DNA of 64,000 nucleotides, taken from NCBI RefSeq assembly GCF_015354405.1, contig NZ_JADKYP010000020.1, forward strand, positions 1-64,000. The letters are read 5' to 3'. Origin of the DNA: Nocardia sp. BSTN01. Its GTDB lineage: Bacteria > Actinomycetota > Actinomycetes > Mycobacteriales > Mycobacteriaceae. The translations under genes were made by a program, and so were the position numbers. This document shows, one piece after another, positions 52,236 through 61,288 of the stretch (the stretch's first letter is position 1; each line of letters starts with the position of its first letter). The notes under the pieces were generated by a model that saw only the letters and a list, made by a program, of their open reading frames with translations, made no database searches and was not told where the DNA came from.

Positions 52236-52960
52236 CCGTCGATTTCGACCGCTTGGGGATCGGTCCGGGCCTGCGAGTCATCGATGTGGGATGTGGGCAG
52301 GGTCGCCATTCCTTCGAGGCGTATCGGCGCGGCGCCGATATCGTCGCCTTCGATCAGAACGCCGACGACCTCGCCGATGTGAAGGTCATGTTCGGTGCGC
52401 TGGCCGAGGCCGACGAGGCTCCCGACTACGCGCAGGCCGAGACGGTCCAGGGCGACGCGCTGGCCATGCCGTTCGAGGACGGCGAATTCGACGTCGTCAT
52501 CGCCTCGGAGATCCTCGAGCACATTCCGGCCGACGACGGCGCCATCGCCGAACTGGTACGCATCCTCAAACCCGGTGGGGCCCTGGCGATCACGGTGCCA
52601 CGCTGGCTGCCCGAGCGGATCTGCTGGCTGCTCTCGGACGAATACCACGCCAACGAGGGTGGGCATGTGCGCATCTACCGCGCCGACGAACTGCGCGGCA
52701 AGGTCACCGCGCGCGGGATGCGCTTCATCCACAGCGAACACGCACACGCGCTGCACGCTCCCTACTGGTGGCTGAAATGCCTGGTCGGGGTGGACAAGCC
52801 CGACGCCCGGCCGGTGCAGCTGTATCACCGGATGCTGGTGTGGGACATGATGAAACGGCCGTGGCTGACCCGTGTCGCCGAATCGGCCCTGGACCCGGTG
52901 ATCGGCAAGAGCGTCGCCCTGTACTTCACCAAGCCGGCGGTGTCCGGTGCGCGCCGCTGA
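52229..52960 (+). CDS. class I SAM-dependent methyltransferase (UbiE-like)
   Basis: A 243-residue class I methyltransferase. Motif I VIDVGCGQGRHSFEA (residues 18-32), acidic residue after beta2 (AFDQNADDL), motif post-I ETVQGDALAMPF and IASEILEHIP. The C-terminus (about 160-225) has a helical substrate domain with HAPYWWLKCLVG. ATG is inside the GT4 stop region (ATGCTGA), so it is translationally coupled. Likely target is the glycosylated or lipid product, by neighbourhood only. Confidence 0.87.
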   Translation: MLTVDFDRLGIGPGLRVIDVGCGQGRHSFEAYRRGADIVAFDQNADDLADVKVMFGALAEADEAPDYAQAETVQGDALAMPFEDGEFDVVIASEILEHIPADDGAIAELVRILKPGGALAITVPRWLPERICWLLSDEYHANEGGHVRIYRADELRGKVTARGMRFIHSEHAHALHAPYWWLKCLVGVDKPDARPVQLYHRMLVWDMMKRPWLTRVAESALDPVIGKSVALYFTKPAVSGARR

Positions 52961-54020
52961 GCTGCCCTCGATTCCCGGCGTCCTCACCGCCCGGCAATGC
53001 CTGGCCACCGCGGAATCCATTGCCGCACAACAGCACAGCGACGGCGCCATCCCGTGGTTCCGGGGCGGGCACACCGATCCCTGGGACCATGTCGAGTCGG
53101 CGATGGCGCTGACGGTGGCGGGGCTGCTCGATGCCGCGCGCGCCGCCTATGCCTGGTCGGCGGACACCCAGCGCGCGGACGGCTCCTGGCCGTCGCAGTT
53201 CCGCGGCGACGTCGTCGAGACCGCCGACACCGACACCAATTTCTGCGCCTACATCGCCACCGGCGTCTGGCACTACTACCGCTGCACCGGTGACCGCCGC
53301 TTCGTGGACACGATGTGGCCGACCGTGCGCGCCGCGATCGACTACGTCATCTCGTTGCAGCAGGGCCGCAACGGCGAAATCTATTGGCTGCAGACCGAAC
53401 AGGGCATCCTGCCCGAGGCGTTGCTGACCGGCTGCTCGAGTATGTTCCACAGCATCGGCTGCGGGCTGGCGATCGCGGAACTGATCGGCCTCGCCCAGCC
53501 GGAATGGGAGGTCGCGGCCCTGCGCCTCGGCCACGCCCTGCGGCATCATCCGGAATCCTTCGCCGAGAAGGACCGGTATTCGATGGACTGGTACTACCCG
53601 GTGCTGGGCGGGGCGCTGCGCGGAGAGGCCGGACATGCCCGGATCGCCTCGCGCTGGAGCGATTTCGTGGTCGGCGAGATCGGTATTCGCTGCGTCTCCG
53701 ACCGGCCGTGGGTGACCGGCGCCGAAACCTGTGAACTGGCACTGGCACTGGACACCCTCGGTGATTCCGATCGCGCGCTGCGCCTGCTGGCGAGTATCCA
53801 GCACCTGCGCGAGGACGACGGATCCTATTGGACCGGACTGGTTTTCGCCGACGGTAAGCGCTGGCCGGAGGAGCGCACCACCTGGACCGGTGCGGCGGCG
53901 GTGCTGGCCGCCGACGCGCTGACCCGCACCACCGGCGGCAACGGCATCTTCCGCGACCTGGCGCCCAGTGCGGATATCGCGACCGGCCTCACCTGCGACT
54001 GCGTGCGCTCGCCCAGCTGA
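52947..54020 (+). CDS. alpha/alpha-barrel protein, prenyltransferase/squalene-cyclase-like repeats
   Basis: A 357-residue all-helical protein with repeats of the terpenoid-cyclase/prenyltransferase toroid: IPWFRGGHTDPWDHVESAMAL, RADGSWPSQF, TNFCAYIATGVWHYY and RWPEERTTWTGAAAVLAA. No DxDD or aromatic-rich catalytic motif of squalene-hopene cyclase is seen. Glycoside hydrolases of the six-hairpin type share the fold, so it may instead bind or cleave a carbohydrate. GTG at 52947 overlaps the methyltransferase by 14 bases. Last gene of the operon. Confidence 0.78.
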   Translation: MRAAELPSIPGVLTARQCLATAESIAAQQHSDGAIPWFRGGHTDPWDHVESAMALTVAGLLDAARAAYAWSADTQRADGSWPSQFRGDVVETADTDTNFCAYIATGVWHYYRCTGDRRFVDTMWPTVRAAIDYVISLQQGRNGEIYWLQTEQGILPEALLTGCSSMFHSIGCGLAIAELIGLAQPEWEVAALRLGHALRHHPESFAEKDRYSMDWYYPVLGGALRGEAGHARIASRWSDFVVGEIGIRCVSDRPWVTGAETCELALALDTLGDSDRALRLLASIQHLREDDGSYWTGLVFADGKRWPEERTTWTGAAAVLAADALTRTTGGNGIFRDLAPSADIATGLTCDCVRSPS

Positions 54021-54056
54021 GCCGGCCGCGACCTCATCGCTTCCGCTTCGGCCGTT

Positions 54057-54764
<708 letters not shown>

Positions 54765-54860
54765 TCATCTCTCGATACTTTGCGAGCGGATGCGATATTG
54801 TGTGATTTGCGACTGTATCCGCTCCGGCTACGGGTATGCGAGTTGCTTTCGAAGCTTCAC

Positions 54861-54884
54861 TACAGTAGCATCCAGACACGTGTC
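54861..54884 (+). promoter_or_regulatory. promoter and palindromic operator of the TetR gene
   Basis: TACAGT (54861-54866) is followed by the perfect palindrome GACACGTGTC (54875-54884), which covers the GTG start at 54880. This suggests leaderless transcription and autorepression. Confidence 0.65.
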
Positions 54885-55479
54885 CGATCCCATTTCCACC
54901 GAGCCTACACCGGTGAATATGGAGGCAACTCGCCGCCGCCTCACCGAGAAGCAGGCCGATACCGTCGACCGGCTGACCAAGGCCGCGCTGGAGGTGCTGT
55001 CGCGCGAAGGCTTCGCGGGCCTCACCGTGCGCATGGTGGCCGCGGCCGCCGGAGTGGGTACGGCCACCGCCTACACCTATTTCTCCTCCAAGGAACACCT
55101 GGTCGCCGAGGTCTTCTGGCGGCGGCTGGCGGCCGACGCGCCGCCGGAGCCCGAGGCCGGCATCGACCGGATCACCCGGGTGGTCGCGGTGTTGCGGCAG
55201 ATCGCCATGCTGGTCGCCGACGAACCCGCGCTGGCGGGCGCGGTGACCAGCGCACTGCTGGGCACCGACCCCGACGTCGCCCATCTGCGCACCCGCATCG
55301 GGACCGAGATCCGGCGGCGCCTGCTGGACGCCCTGGGCCCCGATGCCGATCCCGATGTGGTGGAAACGCTGGAATTGCTTTACGCCGGCGCCCTGGTGCG
55401 CGCCGGCGTGGGTTACGCCTCGTACGCCGAAATCGCCGATCGACTGGAAAAATCGGCCCTGCAGGTCCTGCGGGACTGA
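54880..55479 (+). CDS. TetR-family transcriptional regulator of the cluster
   Basis: A 199-residue repressor. HTH of TetR type: VDRLTKAALEVLSREGFAGLTVRMVAAAAGVGTATAYTYFSSKEHLVAEVF. Ligand domain of helices follows (residues 70-195). The GTG at 54880 lies inside a palindromic operator; an in-frame ATG at 54919 gives a shorter protein. The same palindrome is in front of the two diverging operons 7-8 kb away, so this protein is the likely local regulator. Ligand unknown. Confidence 0.88.
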   Translation: MSDPISTEPTPVNMEATRRRLTEKQADTVDRLTKAALEVLSREGFAGLTVRMVAAAAGVGTATAYTYFSSKEHLVAEVFWRRLAADAPPEPEAGIDRITRVVAVLRQIAMLVADEPALAGAVTSALLGTDPDVAHLRTRIGTEIRRRLLDALGPDADPDVVETLELLYAGALVRAGVGYASYAEIADRLEKSALQVLRD

Positions 55480-55507
55480 TCGCGCAATTCCCGGGGCATT
55501 CCGGAAA

Positions 55508-55999
55508 TTACGGCAATACCGCTTCGATGGCGGCGACCACATTCGGATCCTGCGGTTCGGTGCGCGGGCGGAAACGGCCGACCACCTTACCGTCGCGATC
55601 GACGAGGAATTTCTCGAAATTCCACTGAATATCGCCGGCGTCGCCTTCGGCATCGGCGGTCTGCACGAGTTCGCGATACAGCGGATGGCGGTCGTCACCG
55701 TTGACGTCGACCTTGGCCAGCAGCGGGAAATCCACGCCGTAGGTGGTCGAGCAGAACTGCTGGATCTCCTCGGCGGTGCCCGGTTCCTGCCCCATGAACT
55801 GGTTGCACGGCACGCCGACGACACTGAATCCGCGCGAGCCGTAGGCCTGCTGCAGCGCCACCAATCCGGTGTATTGCGGTGTCAGACCGCATTTCGAGGC
55901 GACGTTGACCACGAGCAGGGCCTTGTCACCGGCGAGTTCGGCCAGGGTCGCGGGTTCGCCGGCGAGCGTCTGGACGGGAATGTCACGAATATCGGTCAC
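55508..55999 (-). CDS. glutathione peroxidase-family peroxidase
   Basis: A 163-residue GPx-like protein, possibly using thioredoxin in this glutathione-free group. Catalytic Cys is in NVASKCGLTPQY (about residue 35); the resolving pattern continues in FSVVGVPCNQFMGQEPGT; the Trp of the tetrad is in DIQWNFEKFLVD. It reduces peroxides, and neighbours include several flavo- and F420-enzymes that could make them. GTG at 55999 begins the conserved part. Confidence 0.9.
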   Translation of the reverse strand: MTDIRDIPVQTLAGEPATLAELAGDKALLVVNVASKCGLTPQYTGLVALQQAYGSRGFSVVGVPCNQFMGQEPGTAEEIQQFCSTTYGVDFPLLAKVDVNGDDRHPLYRELVQTADAEGDAGDIQWNFEKFLVDRDGKVVGRFRPRTEPQDPNVVAAIEAVLP

Positions 56000-56122
56000 A
56001 GTCGAAATGATAGGTGGAATCTCGGCGGGTGCGAGCGCGACTTCCGTCGCCGGACCCGTCCGCGGAAGGTGTGCCGAGGGTCGACGCATCCCGCCGCAGC
56101 GCCCGCGCACAGGCGAACTAAC

Positions 56123-56248
56123 TGCAACCTGTTCTATAGTGTGACGTGGACAACATCCCAGGTCATAGCCAGGAAGTCGCTCCCGGACCGCGTCCCGCGC
56201 ATGATTTTTCCCCACTGCGCATCTTCACCATTATTAGAACTTGTTCTA
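56123..56248 (+). promoter_or_regulatory. two KstR-like operators upstream of the GMC oxidoreductase
   Basis: TGCAACCTGTTCTA (56123-56136) and TAGAACTTGTTCTA (56235-56248) both fit TnnAACnnGTTnnA. Each runs into a -10 box (TATAGT at 56135-56140; TACAGT at 56247-56252), with the shared text GTTCTAyAGTG. The region of 325 bases has no gene. Confidence 0.7.
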
Positions 56249-56325
56249 CAGTGAGCTGAGGCACGCTCCCGCGCCGAGCGCTGCCGCGATCAGCCGCTAC
56301 CACTTCGAAGATGAGGTAACCGAAC

Positions 56326-57942
56326 ATGACCGACACCAGCGCAGCCGATTACATCGTCATCGGCGCGGGCAGCTCCGGTGCCACTGTCGCTAGTCGGCTC
56401 GCCGAGCAGGGCGCCAGCGTCATCCTGCTCGAGGCCGGCCGCAAGGACAACACCAAGTTGGTCACGGTCCCCGGCATGATCACCACGGTTCACACCGTTC
56501 CGCAGCTCAAGCACCAGGTCACCTGGTCGCAGTACTCGATTCCGCAGAAGCACGCCGCCGAGCGCCGGGTGCCGATGACGCGCGGCAAGGTGCTGGGCGG
56601 TTCGAGTTCGGTCAACGGCATGCTCTTCGTGCGCGGCAACAAGGCCAACTTCGATTCCTGGGCCGCCGAAGGCTGTGAGGGCTGGAGCTACGAGGACGTG
56701 CTGCCGGCCTACAAGCGCCTGGAGAACTGGGAGGACGGCGCCAGCGACCTGCGCGGCTCCGGCGGTCCCATCGAGGTGACCCGGCAGAAGGACCTCACCC
56801 CGATCGCCAAGGAGTGGATGGAGGCCGCGGCCGAAACCTTCGGTGTCCCGGTCATCGAGGACTACAACGGCGAGTCCCAAGAGGGCATCAGTATCTTCCA
56901 GCAGAGCGTGAAGGACGGCCTGCGCTTCAGCTCCTCGCGCGGCTTCATCACCAACCGCCCCAATCCGAATCTGAAGGTCGTCACCAAGGCGCACGTGGCG
57001 CGCGTGGTGATCGAGAAGGGCCGCGCCATCGGCGTCGAGGTCATCGAGAAGAAGGGCCGCCGGATCATCCGCGCCGAGAAGGAGGTCGTGGTCTCCGGTG
57101 GCGTGATGGGTTCCGCGCACATCCTGATGCTGTCCGGAGTCGGCCCCGCCGGGCACCTGCGCGACCTCGGCATCGAGGTCAACGCGGATCTGCCGGTCGG
57201 CCAGAACCTGCACGACCACCTGTTCGTCCCGATGACCTTCATCTCGAAGAAGGCGCTGCACCGCGGCATTCCGTCACATTTCGCGGCCGGTTTCCTCAAG
57301 GAACTGCGCAGCCCCGGCAGCTCGTGGTTCGGGCGCACGGTCTTCGAATCCGTGGGCTTCGTGCGGACCTCGATGGCCAAGGACATCCCGGATATGCAGA
57401 TCCACACCCTGCCGTGGAGCTACCCGACGCCCAACCAGGACGAGGACAAGCTGCACATGGTGGACAAGCGGGAAGCGCTGACGATCTTCCCGACCCTGAT
57501 CTACCCGAAGAGCCGCGGCGAACTGCGCCTGGCCTCCACCGATCCGCTCACCTCGCCGCTGATCGACCCGGGCTACCTCTCGGATCCGGCCGATATGGAC
57601 TTCCTGGTCGAGGCCATCGGCATGATCCGCGAGGCGGCGGCGAACAAGGCGATCGCGGGCGATATCACCGAGGAGTTCTCCCCCGGCCCCGCGTTCCAGG
57701 ACGAGACCGCGCTGCGCCGCGAGCTGCCGATGCGGATCCACTCGGTCTACCACCCGGTCGGCACCTGCCGGATGGGTGTGGACGAGCGCGCCGTCGTCGA
57801 CCCGCAGCTGCGGGTGCGCGGCATCGAGGGCCTGCGCGTGGCCGACGCCTCGATCATGCCGAGCATCACCGGCGGCAACACCAACGCCCCGTGCTACATG
57901 ATCGGTGAGAAGGCGGCCGAATTCATCACCGCCTCCGCGTAA
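56326..57942 (+). CDS. GMC-family flavin oxidoreductase
   Basis: A 538-residue glucose-methanol-choline oxidoreductase. FAD motif VIGAGSSGATVASRLAE (residues 11-27), GGSSSVNGMLFVRG (signature 1), SGGVMGSAHILMLSGVGPAGHL (signature 2), and C-terminal catalytic His/Asn in HSVYHPVGTCRMG and NTNAPCYMIGEKAAEF. It oxidises an alcohol to aldehyde or ketone. It is not next to mycofactocin genes, so MftG is unlikely. Two upstream operators put it in the same regulon as the echA/ADC genes. Confidence 0.92.
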   Translation: MTDTSAADYIVIGAGSSGATVASRLAEQGASVILLEAGRKDNTKLVTVPGMITTVHTVPQLKHQVTWSQYSIPQKHAAERRVPMTRGKVLGGSSSVNGMLFVRGNKANFDSWAAEGCEGWSYEDVLPAYKRLENWEDGASDLRGSGGPIEVTRQKDLTPIAKEWMEAAAETFGVPVIEDYNGESQEGISIFQQSVKDGLRFSSSRGFITNRPNPNLKVVTKAHVARVVIEKGRAIGVEVIEKKGRRIIRAEKEVVVSGGVMGSAHILMLSGVGPAGHLRDLGIEVNADLPVGQNLHDHLFVPMTFISKKALHRGIPSHFAAGFLKELRSPGSSWFGRTVFESVGFVRTSMAKDIPDMQIHTLPWSYPTPNQDEDKLHMVDKREALTIFPTLIYPKSRGELRLASTDPLTSPLIDPGYLSDPADMDFLVEAIGMIREAAANKAIAGDITEEFSPGPAFQDETALRRELPMRIHSVYHPVGTCRMGVDERAVVDPQLRVRGIEGLRVADASIMPSITGGNTNAPCYMIGEKAAEFITASA

Positions 57943-57957
57943 TTCGCCTCGTTCGAC

Positions 57958-57994
57958 CGGCCCCGGTTGTGATCACCGATCGCGACCGGGGCCG
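57958..57994. terminator. hairpin between GMC and Uma2 genes
   Basis: CGGCCCCGGT (57958-57967) pairs with ACCGGGGCCG (57985-57994); loop 17 bases. It separates convergent genes. Confidence 0.65.
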
Positions 57995-58011
57995 TCGTCG
58001 TCGCGGGGTCG

Positions 58012-58548
58012 TCAGATATCGCTGAGATCGATGTCGACGGTGAAAGGTGCCGTCGCCTTGATAATGCCCGTGTACATCTCGCCGGTCCGATATGCCCTCG
58101 TTGCCGGGTCGAGGATGTAGGTGTAGATCAGCGGGACGCCGGTCGCGGCCTGTTCGACTCGCCAGTAGAAGGCGATACCCGCCTTGGCGTACTGGTCGAC
58201 CTTCACGATCCGATCGGTCGTCTCGGACCCGGGCGAAACAACCTCCACGACCAGCAGGACGTGTTCAGGGCGGGTAGGCGTGATGTCGATCGTGTCCGCG
58301 CGGTACACCACGACATCTGGACGGCGGTTGGTGAGCGGAACGTCCTGTAGGCGGACGTCGAAGTCCGTATCGGCGTTCCACTCCGGGCCCGACGCGGCAT
58401 CCAGCGCGTTGGCCAGAACGCGGGCCAGCCGGTTGTGCCGCTTGGACGCGCTGGGACGCGCCACGGCGATGCCCACCGCAATTTCGGTACTCGCACAACG
58501 CTCTTCGGGCCAGGAATCGTATTCCGCTGCCGTGATTCGCTGGTGCAT
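58012..58548 (-). CDS. Uma2-family restriction-endonuclease-like protein, amber codon near the start
   Basis: A 178-residue Uma2/DUF820 protein with the PD-(D/E)xK core: NRRPDVVVY, LLVVEVVSPGSETTDR, and DQYAKAGIAFYW. The family is widespread in actinobacteria; function is not known. From 58578 a better start (ATG after GGGAGGAG) gives MTVDTVPSE, then TAG, and then the ATG at 58548 in the same frame. So the protein is made either by restart at that ATG or not at all. It is presumably intact from 58548. Confidence 0.75.
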   Translation of the reverse strand: MHQRITAAEYDSWPEERCASTEIAVGIAVARPSASKRHNRLARVLANALDAASGPEWNADTDFDVRLQDVPLTNRRPDVVVYRADTIDITPTRPEHVLLVVEVVSPGSETTDRIVKVDQYAKAGIAFYWRVEQAATGVPLIYTYILDPATRAYRTGEMYTGIIKATAPFTVDIDLSDI

Positions 58549-58578
58549 CTATTCCGACGGGACGGTATCGACGGTCAT

Positions 58579-58810
58579 GACAGCGCTCCTCCCAAGCGAT
58601 GTCGGGCATACTCACGCCGGGTTCGGCGGGCCGAAGCCGACGCCGAGATATGTTGCAGGGCACAGAAGCAACTACGCAAGAAGCGCGAGTTGCCGTGCCA
58701 GCCGCTCGATGCCGCAAGTCGGCGCTCGACCATCCGGGCGTCTAGGGGGGCGGTAGGCCCGCAAGTGCGTGCAAGCCGTTCCGGTGGGCGTTCTCGAAGG
58801 GGCGGCGCGT
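58579..58810. other. intergenic region beside the Uma2 gene
   Basis: No gene is recognised. It contains the Uma2 ribosome site (GGGAGGAG at about 58585-58592, minus strand) and GC-rich sequence. Short open frames cross it but have no ribosome site. Confidence 0.3.
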
Positions 58811-58884
58811 GTACTGATCGTGCAAACCTCGCTCGGATTTGCAGTTTTCGCGCATTTTCGTGGAGGTTTGCACGATTAGTTCAC
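58811..58884. repeat. long palindromic element, copy 2
   Basis: ATCGTGCAAACCTC (58817-58830) and GAGGTTTGCACGAT (58863-58876) form a perfect 14-base inverted repeat with a 32-base spacer. Arms and spacing match the element at 41658-41735. Confidence 0.85.
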
Positions 58885-59538
58885 CTCGGGGACTGGCGGG
58901 GTCGGTCTGGTTCGGACGTTGGGTTGTGGCGGGGTATCAGGTCGTTCAGGCAGGGGAAGCTGGTGGCGGGGGTGGCGCGTAGGGCTTGGGCGATTACCGC
59001 GTACCAGTGGGGGTCGCCTTGGATCGTCGGGGCGGGGGAAGTTCGTGGAATGCGTTGCGGCAGAGTCGGTGTCATATGTCGCTCCTTGTCGCGTGATATC
59101 GCGCGCGGGCCCTTCCTTGGCGGACCTTGCGGTGGCCGGATATTGCGTTGGCGGCGTTGCGGTCGGGGGCGTCGCGGAGCGTTGCCGCGTAGTGACGCGT
59201 TGCGGTGGTGGGGCGTTGCGGTGGCCTGCGGGGTCGGGAGGGGACCCCGCAGGCACCTCAGACTCGCTCGCGGCACTCGGTGGGGAGTGGGACGGTGGCG
59301 TCGAGACGTCCTGCGAGCGAGGCGTTTTCATGGTGGGCCCGGTGTGGCAGGCGGTGCATTGGGCGGTGGTCGCGGCGTCGGGGTCGTGGCCGAGGGTGGT
59401 GAGGATGTTGCGGCAGCTGCCGAGCATGTCGCAGGTTTGCGGGGTGCAGGCCGCGTGGCGGTCGGCATGGATCTCGCGGTGCATCCGCTCGGGGGAGATC
59501 GGGTTGGCGAGCGGGCCGTGGAAGACCGGGTTGGTCAT
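58876..59538 (-). CDS. Cys-rich small protein with low-complexity C-terminus
   Basis: An open frame of 220 residues whose first 70 look like a real protein: MHREIHADRHAACTPQTC, then DMLGSC, then TAQCTACHTG. The six Cys with His could bind zinc. Residues 70-220 are Pro/Thr/Arg-rich and look like translated non-coding sequence, so the authentic protein may be shorter or the frame disturbed. It begins six bases after the stop of the other small Cys protein and reads through copy 2 of the palindrome at its end. Confidence 0.5.
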   Translation of the reverse strand: MTNPVFHGPLANPISPERMHREIHADRHAACTPQTCDMLGSCRNILTTLGHDPDAATTAQCTACHTGPTMKTPRSQDVSTPPSHSPPSAASESEVPAGSPPDPAGHRNAPPPQRVTTRQRSATPPTATPPTQYPATARSAKEGPARDITRQGATYDTDSAATHSTNFPRPDDPRRPPLVRGNRPSPTRHPRHQLPLPERPDTPPQPNVRTRPTPPVPEVN

Positions 59539-59544
59539 GGCCGC

Positions 59545-59688
59545 TCAGATTCCGAAGTGCGGGCGGTCGGCGGGGTGCATGGCGCCCGTCGCGACGAGCC
59601 ACAGCTTGGCCTGTAACTTGCGGGCGCACACCGTGATCGGGCAGTCGAGATGGTCCTGCATGATGCGGTGAGCGAGCGCGGTGGTCAT
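59545..59688 (-). CDS. small protein, CX4C motif
   Basis: A 47-residue protein beginning MTTALAHRIMQDHLDCPITVC. Two Cys spaced by four residues, a Lys-rich helix (ARKLQAKLWLV) and an acidic tail are seen. The ATG at 59688 is not preceded by a perfect ribosome site; GGAGG is about 45 bases upstream. It is immediately upstream of the larger Cys-rich protein, so they likely form an operon. Small Cys proteins of this sort recur beside HTH/DUF397 genes in Nocardia and Streptomyces. Function unknown. Confidence 0.55.
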   Translation of the reverse strand: MTTALAHRIMQDHLDCPITVCARKLQAKLWLVATGAMHPADRPHFGI

Positions 59689-60082
59689 GGTCGGCAGGGC
59701 GCTGTGGATGATCGGTCGCAAACCGTGCACGGGAGAACACCTCCGGACGTCGTCGGGGCACCAGCGGACACGCGACTGCTGGTACTCCCGATGGCCGGGG
59801 CCATTTTTCGGCCACCACCTTGCGGCGTCGGTGCTACGCGGTAATGTCTCGTCGGTACCATCGCGGTTGTAGTCGCATCCGGGGGCAACGGTTGTGCGAC
59901 TTGCCGATTCGAGTTTCCCGGCCATCGGGGTGGCTCAAGAAGACCACCGACTGAGCCGGCGGGACAATAGCGCCATGCATATGCAACGAAGGTTCTGCGA
60001 CGGCCCAGAGCGGCTCGCACGGGGGTAGCCGACTTCTTTCCTCGTGCAAACGGCGACCGCTCACGATGCAAACGAGGAATCC
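59689..60082. promoter_or_regulatory. divergent region between the Cys-rich proteins and the HTH gene
   Basis: About 390 bases with promoters for both sides. AT-richer text around 59960-60080. No recognised gene; overlapping short ORFs have no ribosome site. Confidence 0.35.
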
Positions 60083-61027
60083 GTGACGAACATTGGTGAG
60101 GACAGCTCGACCACCCTGCCCCGGCGGCAATTGGGCAGGTATCTCAAGGAGGCCCGCCTGGGCGTGGGCCTGCGGTTGGAAGACGTTGCGCCGCTTATGC
60201 AATGGTCGGCGAGCAAACTGTCTCGACTCGAAGCCGGAAAGTCCCCAGCCATCCGAGTGCTCGATGTGGAGGCGCTGTGCGGCATCTACGACATCGACGA
60301 TCCCGAGGTCATTGCCGGCCTCGTCGGCCTGGCGAAACAAAGCACCGGCAAAAGCTGGTGGCAGGCATTCGATGACGTTATTTCGGGGAACTTCGACCTG
60401 TACGTGGGATTGGAGTCGTCGGCTAAACGGCTTTCCATTTTCAGGCCCGACATGCCTTCCGGCCTTTTCCAAACGAAGGAGTATGCGCGTGCTGTCGATC
60501 AGCGCTACTACCCTCAGATCGATCCTGGCGAGTTGGCGCGGCGAATCGAACTGAAGACCAAACGTCAAGCGTTGCTCACCAGGAAAGTAAGCCCCATCTC
60601 GGTTGATCTGATAATCCATGAGTCTGCGGTGCGAACCGTTGTGGGAGACCCGCGGACGATGGCGGCACAATGCCACCACCTGGCAAATCTACCGGGAAAT
60701 GTGACCGTCAAGGTTCTGACGTACGAAGCCGGATTCCCGGCCGGACTGCCGACCGGCCCCTTCGCCATCCTCGACTTCGGAACCGATTTGAAGGGCCGTG
60801 AACTGTCGCCGACGGTCGTCTATATCGAATCGTACGCAGGCGATCTGTACCTCGAGCGCCCAAAGGATGTGGGGCGGTATCGTCAGGCGTACAGCATCAT
60901 CGAGCAAGCGGCGCTTGACATTGCGGACAGCAAGCGTTTTCTGAGGAACACAGCAAGGGAGTTCGATCGTGAACGTCGATCTGACCGGAGCCAAGTGGTT
61001 CAAGTCGAGCCGCAGCGGTGGCGGTAA
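60083..61027 (+). CDS. Scr1-type helix-turn-helix regulator with DUF5753 domain
   Basis: A 314-residue protein. HTH of XRE type at about 20-75 (LGRYLKEARLGVGLRLEDVAPLMQWSASKLSRLEAGKS), then the DUF5753 ligand/partner domain (FDLYVGLESSAKRLSIFRPDMPSGLFQTKEYARAV). Paralogues abound in actinomycetes, each beside a DUF397 gene, and some control antibiotic production or development. GTG at 60083 is preceded by GAGGA. Its frame runs 58 bases into the DUF397 gene, longer than the usual 4-base overlap. Confidence 0.88.
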   Translation: MTNIGEDSSTTLPRRQLGRYLKEARLGVGLRLEDVAPLMQWSASKLSRLEAGKSPAIRVLDVEALCGIYDIDDPEVIAGLVGLAKQSTGKSWWQAFDDVISGNFDLYVGLESSAKRLSIFRPDMPSGLFQTKEYARAVDQRYYPQIDPGELARRIELKTKRQALLTRKVSPISVDLIIHESAVRTVVGDPRTMAAQCHHLANLPGNVTVKVLTYEAGFPAGLPTGPFAILDFGTDLKGRELSPTVVYIESYAGDLYLERPKDVGRYRQAYSIIEQAALDIADSKRFLRNTAREFDRERRSDRSQVVQVEPQRWR

Positions 61028-61175
61028 GGACTGCGTGGAGACCGCGTTCCTCCCCACCGGACACGTCGGAGTCCGCGACTCCAAAAACCCCACCGGCCCC
61101 GCCCTCGTCTTCACCCCCACCGAATGGGACGCCTTCACCACCGACCTCCGCAACGGCACCCTCGACAACGGCTAG
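60969..61175 (+). CDS. DUF397 partner protein
   Basis: A 68-residue DUF397 protein: AKWFKSSRSGGGKDCVETAFLP, VGVRDSKNPTGPALVFTPTEWDAF. GTG at 60969 with AAGGGA about ten bases upstream. Such proteins work with Scr1-type regulators as a pair, possibly an anti-regulator. It overlaps the 3' end of the HTH gene. Confidence 0.9.
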   Translation: MNVDLTGAKWFKSSRSGGGKDCVETAFLPTGHVGVRDSKNPTGPALVFTPTEWDAFTTDLRNGTLDNG

Positions 61176-61245
61176 ATCGATCGCGTCATACGAGCCGGGC
61201 CGGCGCGCCACGCTTCGGTAGCGGATCCGCTTGCCGCGGCAGGTT

Positions 61246-61272
61246 TAACTATAGTTAGTTTAACCATAGTTA
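61246..61272 (+). promoter_or_regulatory. tandem palindromic operator of the ATPase gene
   Basis: TAACTATAGTTA (61246-61257, perfect palindrome) and TAACCATAGTTA (61261-61272, one mismatch) are 15 bases apart centre to centre. They fall between the DUF397 stop and the GGAGG at 61279-61283 of the ATPase. Confidence 0.7.
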
Positions 61273-61288
61273 AACCTCGGAGGTTTGG

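Noticed and set aside
54784-54824. GAGCGGAT/ATCCGCTC inverted repeat as an operator of the minus-strand methyltransferase.
   Set aside because: The 25-base spacer is long for an operator and no second copy exists in the window.
56326-57942. The GMC oxidoreductase as MftG with the GT4 and TetR genes as a mycofactocin cluster.
   Set aside because: No mftA precursor, MftB, radical-SAM MftC or MftE-type gene is present; the glycosyltransferase is GT4 whereas MftF is a GT2-type protein.
58435-59616. A 393-codon plus-strand frame across the Uma2 flank and the Cys-rich protein genes.
   Set aside because: It is extremely Gly/Arg-rich, crosses both palindrome arms and has no ribosome site or motif.
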